The position numbers and the translations under genes are program-made. A stretch of 64,000 nucleotides of DNA, taken from contig OZ176054.1 in NCBI GenBank assembly GCA_964247055.1, positions 5,952,001-6,016,000 on the forward strand, read 5' to 3'. The DNA is from Paragordius varius. Its lineage: Eukaryota > Nematomorpha. The stretch's first letter is position 1, and each line of letters begins with the position of its first letter. Under the pieces are notes generated by a model. That model had not been told where the DNA came from. It was given only the letters and a program-made list of their open reading frames with translations, and ran no database searches. Positions 47,953-62,053 of this stretch are shown piece after piece.

Positions 47953-49015
47953 GTTTTATAAAATTATTCCCATGTGTTTATTATTTCGCTAGGATTGATA
48001 AGAATATTATGTTGATCGCTTTCAACGAATATTTTTAATATCTTTTGGTTTTGATTATAGATTTTGATTATAATTCTTGATTTTTTCCAATATTGTCATA
48101 TTATTAATGTCCTTTCCAGTTCGCCCGCCATTTCCATGCTATTTTAAAAACCTTAATAGTTTTGTTTACCCGTTTTTTATTGTTTATATATGATTTGATC
48201 ATTAATATTTTTTGATGGCTTCCATTTTTTGTGAAGGTCGTTTTTTCTCACAAGGGTTGCACGCTTATATATACGTATTAGTGCTTCAGAAAACTTTGGA
48301 CAAGTGACAAATATTGATTATTTATTTCTTTATTCAAAAATGATTTTGTTTATGCTAAAAAAAGAAAAAATCCTAAATTCTAACCATATAATAACGCGGG
48401 GTTTCATCCAAAAACGCTATTTTTTCTGCCTTTTTTGCTCATATTGTCGCACAAAACATGTCGCCCTTGAATATTCTATAATTTATTTATTTTTTATATT
48501 AATAAAATCTATAATTTATTATTTTATATTTGTGTATAACAACACATTTTTTTAATTAAACACAATAAAATGATAGAAGCGATTTTACAGTATATGCATA
48601 TTATTTAATCTTAAAATTATTGGGAATGTGTCGCCGTCTTTATATATATAAATCATTTTATAAATAATTTATTGGTTTTGTTTTACACACGATCCAATGT
48701 AAAAAATTTATTTTTATATAAAAATATTACAAGGATAAAAACCAGAAATAATATATAAAAAACTCTGATGACATAAATATTTTTTAAAATACAATCAAAA
48801 TATTTTAGCTCATAGGTGCAAAAATTGGGTATCCAAAAAATCTTATATCTAACCAAAATCTCCAAAAATATAGTTATATATCATTAATTATCTTGTAAAA
48901 AAATATATCATAATTAATGATTCCCAGATATAATTCTACGTTGCATTTGTAAAACATAACGCTATATATAATTTGCAGATATAAAAAATGTTTTTTTATT
49001 TAAAATATATATATA

Positions 49016-49062
<47 letters not shown>

Positions 49063-49497
49063 AAAAAACAATAGTAAGAATTTTCAAATAATAAAAGATA
49101 ATAATTTTTTTAAACAACTTACACGTTTCTCTATTTATCATTAGCAGCCGCTAACAGTATACTATCCACAGTTTTTATATTATAATAAATAATATTGTTT
49201 TTTGTAGTTTTTATTTTTTATTTTTTTTAAATTTATCAATACGCACAAAGATATTTTTAATACATTTTAAATTTTGGAAAAGGCACAGATTGATAATTTG
49301 GAATATGTAATTATTACATATATGTATATAATCCAATCCTACTTATACACTACGGTTTATACGGTGTTGTGGAAATATGACTAAATATCATTAATAATTC
49401 ACGGAAGAAATAATTTTTGGATTTCTAATCCATAAATTAATTTTACCTTATAAAGTTTGTCATATTCAATTGCAAATCGTCATTTTGGAGCGTCAAA
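47953..49497. other. AT-rich region upstream of the ARHGAP6-like gene
   Basis: No gene was recognised. A (TA)n microsatellite lies at about 49008-49058. The last 200 bp should hold the promoter and 5' leader of the RhoGAP gene. Only short, unconvincing frames occur. Confidence 0.45.
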
Positions 49498-52400
49498 ATG
49501 TCATATCACAACATATCGTCAGAAAACTTTGAAAATCATCAAAGTCATCAAGAAAAGGAATATCTGTCATCTATTAAATATAAAGCGTCTCCAGTCGTAA
49601 TTAATAGCTCCAGTGTTCATTCAAGGCAATTTTCACAAAGTTGTAATGATCTCTCACCAGAGCCACCTTTAACAATCGGTTCAACTTCGAATGTTTTAGT
49701 AAACCCACAAATTACATCTATGTCAACAACAATTGATCCATATATATCATTAAAATCATCTCCTAAATCAACTATTGATCCACTCCACTCTACCCACACT
49801 GAGTTATTACAAGTCCCTAGCGCGTTTGAAGCTAAATTCGATTCCCATAAGAAAGTTCAAATGCGACCAATAACTCCCTCAGCTTACAGTACGAATAGTG
49901 TCATGCAATTAAATAAACTCAAAAAATATAGTTTATTACCTCCCCTAACCTTTCGTTCGGCTAGGAAACGTACTCTAGGATCTCTAAGCATAAATCCACC
50001 CCCTTTACCGCCCCCCTCATCGATAACGGGTAAATCACGCCTTCGGTCGGCTCTTTCCTCCTTAACTCTGTTTAGTGGACCTCAACACGGTTGTTATGAA
50101 GAAGGCACAATTCACGACGCTTTAAATCGGTCAGATCAACCACCACCAAAGGCTAAGAGCAAACGTAATTGTAGTATTATATCAACTTTAACGAGCAAGA
50201 CAAACTCATCATCTGTGGCTCCTTATGTGAAGGATAACATGCTTTCACCCTATACGCAACACTATGCCACGATTACAATGTCCACGACAGATAAAAAAAA
50301 TAAGTTTAAACGACTATTTGCCAGTACAAGTGGTGAGGGTAGTGATGCAAATATCATAAGACAACAATACACCACTAATAATCCCAACAAAGCTCGGTTA
50401 AGTACAACAGTGTATCCCACAAGTTCGAAACCATCCCCAAACAAAAATGCTGACTATTATAATGTGTATGACCCGGGCGGCGGGGGTTTTCGACGTCGAA
50501 GTAGTTTGTGGACCACATACCTAAACAATTCGTTTTCACCAAACTCATCGAGTTACAATGGTCGATCTTGGCTTTGGACACCTTCGGTAATTGATTAATC
50601 ATTTTAGTTCCTTAGTTATAAAAAACACTGTTTTTAAGTAAAAACCTTTTAAATAACTCGTTTCAAAAACCTTATTGTTCTTTCAGTTATGGTAAACAAT
50701 TTTCCCCAATCACAAGTTTCTACTAGAATGAATTAGTTCGTTTTATTTATTTTTATCTGCTATCCTGCCTTTAATTTCCCATACATTAACACAAAGTTTC
50801 CTTTTATAAAACTTTTTTATGACTATTTAGTTTATATTAATGGACCGATTTTTTGAGCTTGACTTAAATTAAAAACATTTTGGCCCGATTTTTTCGGGGG
50901 TATTCAGTTTCATATTGGTTTAGTTTAAATATTTGGATTCATTAAAAATTAACAAACTATTATTAGATGAACAAACCATTTATTCCAAACTACTTATGAG
51001 TCGGACTCCTATTTTACCCTTTTTGTAAAAATGGATTTATTGACCTTTGTCTGCAATACTATTCGCAACTATAATTTAAAAAAACCATTTTCATTCATTT
51101 GTTTGCTTAATATATATATATATATATATATTATATTAATTTTTTTAAAAATAACTGCTAATCGGTTTATGGGGTAATCATCCGTTTTTAAAAAATATAT
51201 AAGATAAATATTTTGCAAAGTATATTTACGAATCTTTGAAATATACAAATATAATAATTAATAATTTTAAAAGCTTTTATGTTATATTTAGCTTCTACGT
51301 CCCTTCTCGCTCATTTATACATATGTTAATTTGTGGAAATATTTTTGGACAAAATTTTGCATTGTTATGCCGACCCATAATTGTTAACAACAATACTTAT
51401 TCGAAAGTAATGGACCCTTTTTTGTTATCATTCTTAAACCTTCCTTCATTATTACCGATTCGTCGTAAAATTATCAATAATGATTATAATACCCAATAAA
51501 TTAAGCTATCAGTTTAGATATATATATATATATATATTTACAAGGTTTGCTAAGATGGAAATATTTTTTAATGTATTTAAATTTAAAAACTAATTTAAAC
51601 TAAATATATTTATTCTTTTCTCTATGTTTAAAAAATAATAAAACGAATCATAGCATTTACATCGCAAATGGGTTCGATAAAATAAAAATAGCCTTTAACT
51701 ATCTTATAAAAAAAACCTGATTTGCAATTTAATATCAATAGTTGCAAGATAAGATTAATGTTGATGAATTGATTTAAAACAAATGTGCATTACATATTTT
51801 TAACATAATATTATGAGGTATTAGGGGGTTTACCAATTTTTTATTACTCTTAAAACATATATAAAAATTTATTTAAATCTTATATAATCAAATCATTATA
51901 TTTTAATGGTTTGTTTAAAAAATCATTTTGGTTAAATTTATTTCCATGCTACAAGTTATAATTTTTAATTTCAAAAAGATTTTTCCCTGCGCCTGAATTA
52001 GTTTAAACCCAATAAATATTTTATGATTCATTTTATTTTGTTTATAGCTTAAAGGGAATTTTTTGGATTCCCGAAAATCATAAAATTACTGCAAGATGAA
52101 TTTTAAATTTTTTATAGCTCTTAATACTTTGAACATTATATTAAAGGTAAGATTGTAAATTTTACATATACTTATTATAAAACTTGGATTACCAATTTAT
52201 TTTGAAACATGTATTCCACAAAGCGGCATTATAATTCAAATTAAATTTTGTAATTAGTAACGGCAATTAATATATAAAAAATAATTCAGTACTTCAAGCA
52301 ACTGTGATAAAGTCGAAACCATGATTTGTAAATCGGGCTTTTAAAGTACTTTTTCTAGAAAGAAAAAACTGGCACATCAAAAATAAATAAATTTATGAAT

Positions 52401-55400
52401 GACCTTAACCAGCCCTTAAGATTATTTTTTACAATAAATTTAGTGACTTATATAGGCTTATAATTTAACAAATATTTACTCAATATCGCTGACCAATAAT
52501 TATGAAAAATATCATATAATCGCTCCTTATCCAAATGGGGTTTTAATGGCTGGTATATAAAATTATATATTATACTATTTATATGGATTAAAACATTCCA
52601 GGAATTACCAAAACCAATTTTTTTAAACATAGATAAGAGTGGTAACGAAATAGGGCATTTCTAAAAAATCACACCCTTGAAAAGATTCAAATTTTTATGA
52701 TTTTTACGCATCGACTATATTGTGGGAGGCTTTTAATTTTGTAGACCACCAAAGAATGAAGATTTTTTGCATAAAACGTGGTTTTACTGGCGGTCGGGTT
52801 TAACACAAGGGCCAAAATTTACATTGGGGGCGTGTTCTACACATATTGTGGGTCATTTTCACAGTGCTAATTATAAAAACGCGCTTTTAGTATAGTAAAA
52901 ACTGATATACGGACAAAACGTAATGATATAAAGACAAATATTTTTATCTAAAAGACAACCATACTTTTTGAAATCTGATTTTTTCTCATATAAGCTATTT
53001 AGTTACAATTGTAAAATATAGAATTGATTATGTCAGTAATATATCTCTATTTCACACTGCCATTCTTTTAGAAAAAATATTTGTCTTTAAATTTTTACTT
53101 TTTGTCCGTATAATTTCATTTTTTACTGTATAAAAAACCTAAGACTAATTTTTATATGCTCCTATACGTTTCCCGGAAATGGTTTATAAAATAATTTTTG
53201 GGCATTTCTAAGAAATATTGTCGAATAGGTGCTAATTTAAAAATTAACTGGACAATTCTTGCCACACTCTTAAATGAAACAATATTTATCCTTAAAATGG
53301 GCCTACACATTTTACGGAAAATTCTCTAAAATCGACATTTACTTTTTTGCAAATATATAAATAGATTATGTGGCATCTAATAGTAGGAGATAAATTTCAC
53401 TCAAGGGAAATAAAAAGTTTTTGACCCTTGCTCTTAAAACTCCTCTTCATCTTTTTTTATACTTAAATCAATATTTTTATCAATAATTTTATATTTATAT
53501 ATGATAAGATCAGATTTCACATACATAGATAAATTACATGACTATTTTTTCCTGAAATTTTTGTATTTCAATGTACTCTTACCAACTTTAAATTCATATA
53601 CAGATTTCGTAACACTCTCGAAAATTAAAAGTGTTATATCTATACAAATCTATTTCATACGCATAGCAAAATTATCTTTGATAAAAATCTTGAATTCGCT
53701 TAAGACTTATAATACATATATGGTTTTAGCTACTAAACAATACAATAACGTAAAGTAGTTATCATTATAGATGTTAAAAGAAAAACTTATAAAGTATAGA
53801 GTTAGCTATTGTGTTCATTGACCTAATTGTATGAAATGTTAATTTATTAAAGATACGTTTAAAGATAGTTTTTAATGGATAATCTTATATATATCCTTAC
53901 ATGCACAACTTTTAAGATATTAAGATAAATTGAAAACAAGTCAAGTAACCAACCAATTTTTAGTTACTTCAACCTAAGATTAATGATGCTTGTTTTCAAG
54001 GATTAAGTTTTATCGTGAAATATATCATTCAAAAATGCCAAACGCCAGCAAATTAACTTTTAATTAACTTTTTTAGAGTTTGTCAAATATATATATACAT
54101 ATATATATATATATATTTGACAGAAAACTCATAATTTAACAATAGGTCCGTATTAATAAAATTGATAGGTTACACCTAAATGTTAGATTTTTTTATTTTT
54201 CTTTAATTAACTCATTTTTTAGGGAGACTTTCTTTACATTAAATATTATGTTACAAAATGGAGTTTAACCATATTTTTTATATGTTGCAAATTAAAATTA
54301 ATATGTATAACCCGAATTACTCTTTGATTTTATACAGGGTTCGGGGTTAATTTATATGAGTTAGCATTTAAAATTATTAATATTATATATTAAGCAGATA
54401 TAATTCCACTACTAACCCTAATCGATTTTCTGACCCACTCCATATACTTCAAACGAATAATTTATAAATATGTATATAATAATCTAAATTTACTTTACTA
54501 ACATATATATATATATATATATATATAAATTATGTATGTCAGAGATTCGTTGGTGTCTTTCTCGTTCTAATTTTTAACTCCAATCAAAATAAAATCCAGG
54601 AAATACGTATCAATATTAATTATTTACGTAGGCAATTTTGTTATAAAAGATGATGATGTAACAATATAAAACTATAAAGAAATAATTATACTTAATAATT
54701 TTGAGATGTCAAAAAACCAAATTATGCATTTTGCGCTGCTTAGATTTTTGTTATATAAATCATCCTACATTCTTACCTTAAAAAATGCTATTATCTTACA
54801 AAGCCAAATTTTGATTCAAATTTTATCAATCATGATTCATAAAATTATATAAAATGTAATTAACTAACAGGATTTTAATAATAAAGATTTATTTTAATCC
54901 CTTATTCTTCATATCCTAATATATATGTATTTATATCGCTCATTTTTATGACAAAAGAAAATTGAAAAAAACACTTGGATATTCATTACGGGGATGCCAG
55001 TTTGTTTAACAGCCATAGATATTAACAACACTGCAGATTATGAGTTACCATTTTTGCAGAGGTGTGCTCTCCATCGATTACATGCTTGGGATATGTGTAA
55101 ATCTATTGCATTTCAATACAATCTCAAAAGTATATTATAACTTATTAATAATGAGAATTATTAATTTTAACTATTTAATAAATAATATATTTTTCCAATT
55201 TTTTACTCGATAAAAATTTTATATGTAGTTCAAACAGTTAATATTAATTGTAAAAATATTTTTTGTATTCCTTAGTACCATCAGTATTAATCCTTACGAA
55301 TAGTAATTTGAAACATTCGAAATTTTTCAATAAACGACGAAGCTCTAGCAATTTCAGCTTACCAGATATATTGCGTTTACGAAGAAAATGTAAATATATT

Positions 55401-57609
55401 TCAATTCAAAATTTTAACTTGGATTTCTAATATTTATTTTTAATCGTTATTTTAATTAATATTTGTAAATATAATGCATGATACATTTTAGCAAAAGGCT
55501 TGGTATTTGGTATACCAATTACTAAAGCACTTGAATACGATGAACGAGTAATCTTAGAATCTTCACGCCACCAGAGGAAAAATTTCCAATCTCAGCAACA
55601 AAAACGTAAACAATCGACGCCATTGGTAATTTATGAAAATTTTATAATAATTAATATTTTATGTTTTAATTTTTAAAAATAATTATTTTGTTAAATCTGA
55701 CTGCCAGGTTTTTGGTTCCAAAACAATTACAACTGAAATGGTTATTTATTTTGGCAGAAAATGCTATTAGCAAAGTTCTTAAAATTGCATTATAAATATT
55801 AACAAAAATTCTTAAAATTTTTTGATATATTAAATGATTTGTCTTGAAAAATTATCATATCAATGGAAATAATCAATTAAAATTATATGGTGGCAATCCA
55901 ATTATATTAGATTTAAAGCAATTACCATGCGTTTAACAACGTTAGGTTTTGATTGACCATTTAATAGGTTCGTAATTACTTATAATTCTAGCTATTAAAC
56001 CCTGAGTCATATTTTTGGGCTTGTATATTTAATTGTAAACAGTAACCAAAAATTTTTGTTTTAAAATAAGTTTTTTGCATTTCCTTAAAATGACCGAATT
56101 AACATTCTATGACATGTTTCATTGTTATACTCTGTGCATGAATCAAAATTGTGAATTAATTTATATTAGCTCTAAAATTTTCCCGCTTTTATCTATAACC
56201 ATATGTTTTACGATTTTAGGATTAGGTGATGCCTTTAAATTTGCCAAAATCATATCTATATATGGCTTACGGATTATTTATATAAATGAACCCAAATTTA
56301 TTTTTTAAAAGAAAAATGTTATCTTATATATGTGTAATTGTTCAGTTGAATAGATCAACTTAACAACGATAAATATAATTTTTATTTGTGGCTATATAAA
56401 TATTTTTAAAAGGCGACTTTGTCATGGACCAATAATACCGCGACACGAAAAGCTTCTGAAAATGTATTTACAACGCGTCCTGCAACGGTAATGGAAACCC
56501 GAATTCCTGAACCAGTGAATACAACGATAAAAACGGATGAAAGTGATGGTGACTCTCTGCTTAAACCACTTAAAATACCATTGTTTGTTCAAAACTGTTT
56601 AACATATTTGGAAACTAAATGTAAAGTTTCTTATATATGTAATTGATATACTTATTAACAAATAAATTTGTCATATTAAGGTTAAAGAATTGCACTAATT
56701 TATGAATGTACTGCAGATTTTACTCATTTGCCCATCTCGATATGTTTTTATATTCTTTCTGCCATTATTCATCATTTATTTGTTTAATATGCGAAATTTA
56801 AAAGGGAAAATATAAAATTTCTTTAAATGCAATCTCTATTTATTGTTTATGATATTCTATAGGTTTGAATGTTCAAGGGATATTCCGTGTGAGTTGTTCG
56901 AAAAAACGAATGAAATTGGTAATATTTAATCTTATTAAATTTCAATTTATATCCCCTTATTTTTTACTTGAACAGTTGAAAGAAGAAATTGATACAGGCA
57001 AAAAAGTTTATCTCCAAGACAATCCAAGCCCTCATGATATAGCAGGATTGCTTAAAGAATATTTTCGAGAATTACCCGAACCTTTAATGACCGATGAATT
57101 ACATCAATCATTTTTGGCCACACGTGGTATGTAAATATCTATATATCGCCTTTTATGAAACTATTGAAGATCGATATATACATATACTATAATATATTCT
57201 ATTCTTTTTTATATAATACGTTTTAAATGGTATTTCCCAGACTTTAGTCTTATATTTTGCAAACAGTGTTGTTAAAGGATTTAAATAGTATAGTAATAGG
57301 TTGGAAATTGAAAATGCTTCAAACATAAACACAGAAGTTTACATAGATAAATTGTAAAATTTTGGATTTGTATAAATATTCTGGACAATATATTAGAGTG
57401 GCAGACTTGATGTTAGTGAAGTAACAATATTTATAAAAATTATTTCCATTCGAAAGGTTTCGAAAATGATTCAGCCCAAATTCGAGTATTGAATTATTTG
57501 CTGTGCCTTTTACCACCAACTAACCGAAATACTTTGAGAGCATTGCTTGAATTTCTGCACACGGTGGCCGAACATTCATCTGACATTACGAATGACAAAG
57601 GCGAATTGG

Positions 57610-57649
<40 letters not shown>

Positions 57650-60600
57650 TTTTTCATATATCCAATTTTTATTACTGGTGATTCACATATTTAATATAAT
57701 GCAAAAAAAATTTACAAAAATAATTAAACGGCTAATTCCAAGGTTATTTTGTGAATAATGTCTGTATATTATGATACTAACTTTGATAAAAGAAACTAAA
57801 TTTCTTTAAAAAAAATATATAATTTATGAAAACTCTATATTAAGGTTTACGGAAATAAAATGGATGCCCAAAATTTGGCTCTAATTTTTGGACCCAATAT
57901 ATTACATTCATATCGATTACAAAAATTGGACATCAACAAATACAATGAAGAAATGATGGAAGAACGTAAGGATGCCATCAAAGTCATTCAATTTATGATA
58001 GAACATGTCCACAACTTATTTAAGGTAAAGTTAAGATTTAAGTATCGAAATTAGTTCATAGTAAAGCATTGTTTTGTAACGGGTACCCATTTTATTTTTA
58101 TTTTAATATTTTGAGTTGTGTGATATTTGTATTGCTGCAAATGACCATTTTATCCTTGCATATTATATTTTCCAGGTCGATGCCAGTTTGCTAAATGATA
58201 CATATATATTATTGTCAAAGGAACAACCTCAATTACTTGATTACACCATGCATCAACGTTACAACAAACTTATGTAATTATACTTACTAATTTAATCCAA
58301 ATTTGAAAATCAAAATTAAATGATTGAAAAATGTTAATCCTTAAATTATCTTTGATGGTAAATGCATATAAAATCTCATTTTTGTAAAATAGAACTGCGG
58401 AGGAACAGGCTATAGCAGCTGCTGATGAAGATGACGATTTCATGAATGAAAACGAAGATTACGAAGAATATCAAACACTTCAGGTCCCGACACTCAATCG
58501 AAACAAAAATAATTGTCGCGAAATATTTTACCCTGCTACTAAAAGCTTGGCCTCTAAATTTTCTAATTATCCTTCTCGGGATATAATTACGTACGAAAAT
58601 GTTTACCCAGGGATTCAAAGTCAAAAGCGTACCAGTTACACCACTGGAGGGCTAGACTACTTTGGAAGGAAAAGTTGTAACGATTGTTACAGAGACGATA
58701 GCAAAAATGATGCAACTATGCATAAAAAGCAATTTAATCAATTATCACACTTTGTACGTATTAAGAAACATCATTTGTTACCACCGATAGAGAGAGGAAA
58801 ATCACCAACCCTAACTGATTTGTCTTATGCTCCAAGTGATACATCGACTGCTTCCACGTCAAGTTATCGCGAAATTTATAGGCATAATGTACAACGTCAA
58901 CCTAAAGGGAAACAAAATACCAAACCGGGTTGCTATCTTACTAGAGGTGTACTTCTGCCCAGTGCGAAAGACCACAATGTTTCTACTCTCATTAACAACT
59001 ATAATAATAATCGAGGAAATGGTGCCAAAATTATAGTTGAATGTTGTTGTCAAAATCCCGAAAAGTGTCACCTACAGCAACAACAGCCTTCGTTCCAAGA
59101 ATCTTCTGTTGGAATTAATAGCGGACAAGACGGAAATTGTAATACGATGCTGACAGAAAAAGAGGAAAATGATATGTTAGTTCACAAGTCACCTAACAAC
59201 AAAAATGAAAATGAGGAAAGCGCATATTCATCGTTTGATAATATCCTCTCTGATACAGGTAAATCTATATATTGTCCATCTACATCTCTCTTTCAGTCCC
59301 CTACATTATCAGCCGTTTATGATGCAGAAAAAGTTTCTCATAGAGACCCAACCACCTATTCCTCTCATATGATGCGAAAAAATCGCAATATGTTTGAAAA
59401 ATCCTTTTTGACCCAACAAACAAAAGATCTCTCTAAACATCCGACTGCAAGAATTCTTCCCACAATTAATCAACCATTCTTGTCATCGGCTAATGCCAAA
59501 GAACGTAAAAATCGTTATTATAAAGATTATCACCTTGATATATGTCGCAAAAGCTTTACTATCCCACCAAATAAAAATGGAGCGGTTGGTTCTAACACTA
59601 ATTTGGACAATTCAGATACATTAGGTAATATTCCAGCATTTACGAAATCGCATTTATACCGTAATTCACTACCATTTATGCATGATAATGGACAAAGAAA
59701 AAATTCTTCTAATGCTACACCTAACAGTACAAAAAGGGGTAATGCATTTATGTTGAAATAATATTTATCAAGGCTCCGAACCGGAACCACATGGAACCGG
59801 TTCGTGGAACAGGAATCCGTTGGGTGTGGAACCTAGTTCCGGTTAAAATTATAAATAAATCACCCCGGTTTCCACTCCAAAATAAGTGCCATATGTTTTA
59901 ATTCATAAAAATAAAATTGTTTAAATTACAGTATGAGTAAGTATACATTGCTAGAAAGTTATTGATTATTGCCAAATAACATATGCAGCAATGATAATTA
60001 TTATTGAATAATAGTAAAAAGGGAAAAAATAATTATAAGCCAATAATAGTACCCTTTGTTGTATATGCTATTTGGCAATAATTAATAACTTTCTAGCAAT
60101 GTTTACTTAACTGTATTTATTTAGATTGATTATATTTGATAACTTTTTTTTTGTTTCCTATAAAAACGGAAACCCATTATAATTTTAATATTTATTGTCA
60201 TGTCATTTTTTGAAAAAATAGATAACATTTTTCTAATAGCCAATTGAAAAATTACAATGTTGACAATTTTTTCTAAATATCTACCTTTAACACTTGACCA
60301 CAGACATAATTATTTACGTAAATTTTAATTTAACCTATAAATTAATGAATAAACTATCGATAATAAAAGACCACATTCAAGATATTGAAGTATATCTTAA
60401 TAAAGAAAATATAGTATCCAGGTTATGTCTTCCTATATTCTATTTTGAAAAAATTTAATGTTAGCGAAGTAGTCTGACGATCCATTTGCTTGGACAATAA
60501 TTTTTTTGATAAATAAAAATTTCACCCATTTAAATGAAATGCTCTTATAACCAATATTTGTAACATTTGGTTATTTAATTTTTGAAATAATTGTTTCATT

Positions 60601-62053
60601 TACAATTGTTGATATTTTGGTTTAAATTATTATAATTAAAATGTTGTTTGAAAAGCATTTTATAAAAAGTTGGGCAAAAATGCAACCCTAATATATAGAT
60701 CCCGTCCCGTCACGCCGTTTTTTTAAGGAAGTTCCGGTTCCAAAAACTGTTAGGAACCAGGCCGGGGACAACCATCCAGGAACCCCGGTTCAGGTTCTAT
60801 TAGACACGGTTCGAAGCCCCTTATATAAATTTTAATCTTGTCCGAAAATTATGTATAATTACGTATTTACAGGAACAATTTTACTCCAACCTCCAAATGT
60901 GCAAGCCTCACCATCGACGTCTCCATCTAACTTTTCTTCTTCTACATGTTTATCCCAAGGTTATGAATCTGGAGGGGGAGTCAGTTCTGGCCGTGAGGGT
61001 TCCGCTCACCCTGTAATGAGGAAACAAAGAAACTATAGGTATTTTGCAAATATGATGTCTCCTAAGATAAATGCGGTATAAATTGATGCATGAAGAATAT
61101 ATTCCATTTACAGTTCAAAACCCTTAAACAATTCAAATTCACCCTTGAACAATTCAAACTCACCCTAAAATAAATTATGTGTTTTTTAAAATTACCTATA
61201 TTTTATATATTTTAAAAAAAAATACGTTTAAAATTGAAAAAATAATAAACTATAAGATTAAATTTCTTTTTAATAATGAGTTATATTAGGCTGAAAACAC
61301 ATAATTAGGGTGAATTTGAATTGTTCAAGGGTGAATTCGAATTGTTCGAGGATGAACTTGAATATTAAATGGTATATATATTATATGATCTTTTATGATT
61401 ATAGATACAACTATCAGCAAAATATAGTCCCCACCCTTTATCACGAAAACCCCATTAAAGCAGACAATCTTTCTACAAACGATGAACCAAATACATCTGT
61501 AACGGAAGATGGGGATAATAAACAGTTAAATAAAGTTGATAATAACAGCAACGAAAATTATTTTACTCCAGATAATCCAAATACTATACCAAAGATTTGT
61601 ATACTTCCCACAATGACTGAATCAAATATGGAATTTGCTACCAAAGAAAAAGATGTACCTCGATTGATTAATGCCAAAGATACCGATAACGAAACGAGTT
61701 CAACCGAATGCTCGCCTGGTCCATCCTACCATTATCATCCATCGACCGCTAATAAAAGCTATCGCAAAAATTCGCTAAAACGATTGCATAAAAGTTTGAG
61801 TGAAACACGGTTTAAAGCTATTAAAGAAGCTGGTACCGAAAATATTACGGAAGATACATGGTCATTTAACAAGGGCAATACCAATAACTTTAAAAACACA
61901 AAATTATCAAAACGGCAAAGCTTCAAGCAAGCGCAAATCATTGACCTATCCACTGCCATGGGAAAAAAGACAACTGAGTCAGTTGCTCCAAACGAAGAAA
62001 ATAAGTGCAATACAACGAAAAGCAATAGGAAACAAAAAGAAACGCTTGTTTAA
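49498..62053 (+). CDS. ARHGAP6: Rho GTPase-activating protein, ARHGAP6/ARHGAP36 family, 13 exons
   Basis: The GAP domain speeds GTP hydrolysis by Rho-family GTPases, which control actin. Proposed exons: 49498-50586, 54958-55129 (start least certain), 55276-55389, 55492-55625, 56413-56620, 56863-56918, 56976-57126, 57457-57608, 57845-58024, 58176-58273, 58393-59738, 60873-61038, 61405-62053. They join in phase to about 1,504 residues. Residues 1-363 are Ser/Pro-rich with a PPPLPPP tract that could bind SH3 domains. Around 420-503 comes the family's conserved segment (KGLVFGIPITKALEYDERV). The GAP domain spans about 555-752: arginine finger in GIFRVS near 581, LLKEYFRELPEPL, and NLALIFGPNIL. 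The tail of about 750 residues begins with an acidic stretch (AADEDDDF) and is otherwise low-complexity, with a CCCQNPEKC cluster. Human ARHGAP6 is shorter (about 970 aa). An alternative in-phase donor at 59259 would skip 160 residues. Confidence 0.88.
50587..54957. other. Intron 1 of the ARHGAP6-like gene (about 4.4 kb)
   Basis: The stretch starts GTAATT after the first exon. It holds (TA)n microsatellites (about 51110-51130, 51518-51536, 54090-54115, 54500-54526) and a MITE (52893-53128). No additional exon was recognised. It may contain regulatory sequence, none of it visible by eye. Confidence 0.55.
52893..53128. mobile_element. Tc1/mariner-type MITE (236 bp) in intron 1
   Basis: Imperfect inverted repeats of about 70 bp: left TAGTAAAAACTGATATACGG and right, reverse complemented, CAGTAAAAAATGAAATTATA, then both GGACAAAA and AAAGACAAATATTTTT. 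TA dinucleotides flank both ends. The arms have diverged noticeably, so it is not recent. Confidence 0.7.
57610..57645. repeat. (AT)n microsatellite in an ARHGAP6-like intron
   Basis: A run of alternating AT follows the donor site of exon 8 almost directly, about 4 nt into the intron. Confidence 0.85.
59768..60832. mobile_element. hAT-like non-autonomous element filling intron 11
   Basis: The left end reads AAGGCTCCGAACCGGAACC and the right end, reverse complemented, reads AAGGGGCTTCGAACCGTG. These short inverted ends resemble hAT termini. Both subterminal regions are rich in GGAACCGG-like motifs. The centre is AT-rich, carries no transposase and contains a second MITE (59929-60113). A clean 8-bp target duplication was not found (the flanks ATATTTAT and TATAAATT are only similar), so the assignment is tentative. 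Confidence 0.55.
59929..60113. mobile_element. Nested MITE with 60-bp inverted repeats and TA duplication
   Basis: The left arm starts CAGTATGAGTAAGTATACAT and the right arm, reverse complemented, starts CAGTTAAGTAAACAT. Both continue into TGCTAGAAAGTTATT and TTGCCAAATA. TA flanks both sides (59927-59928 and 60114-60115). It lies inside the hAT-like element, so it inserted later. Confidence 0.75.
61099..61374. mobile_element. Small foldback element with 21-bp subrepeats in intron 12
   Basis: The left end (TATTCCATTTACAGTTCAAA) and the right end (reverse complement TATACCATTTAATATTCAAG) match, and each arm has two to three 21-bp units built on CAAGGGTGAATTCGAATTGTT or its complement. The start TATACCATTT and the 21-bp subterminal unit are shared with the element at 5075-6393, so both belong to one family. 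Confidence 0.7.

Noticed and set aside
51236-53758. Frames of 60-87 codons in intron 1 of the ARHGAP6-like gene
   Set aside because: Their composition is that of AT-rich noncoding DNA, and no splice sites in matching phase or family motifs were found.
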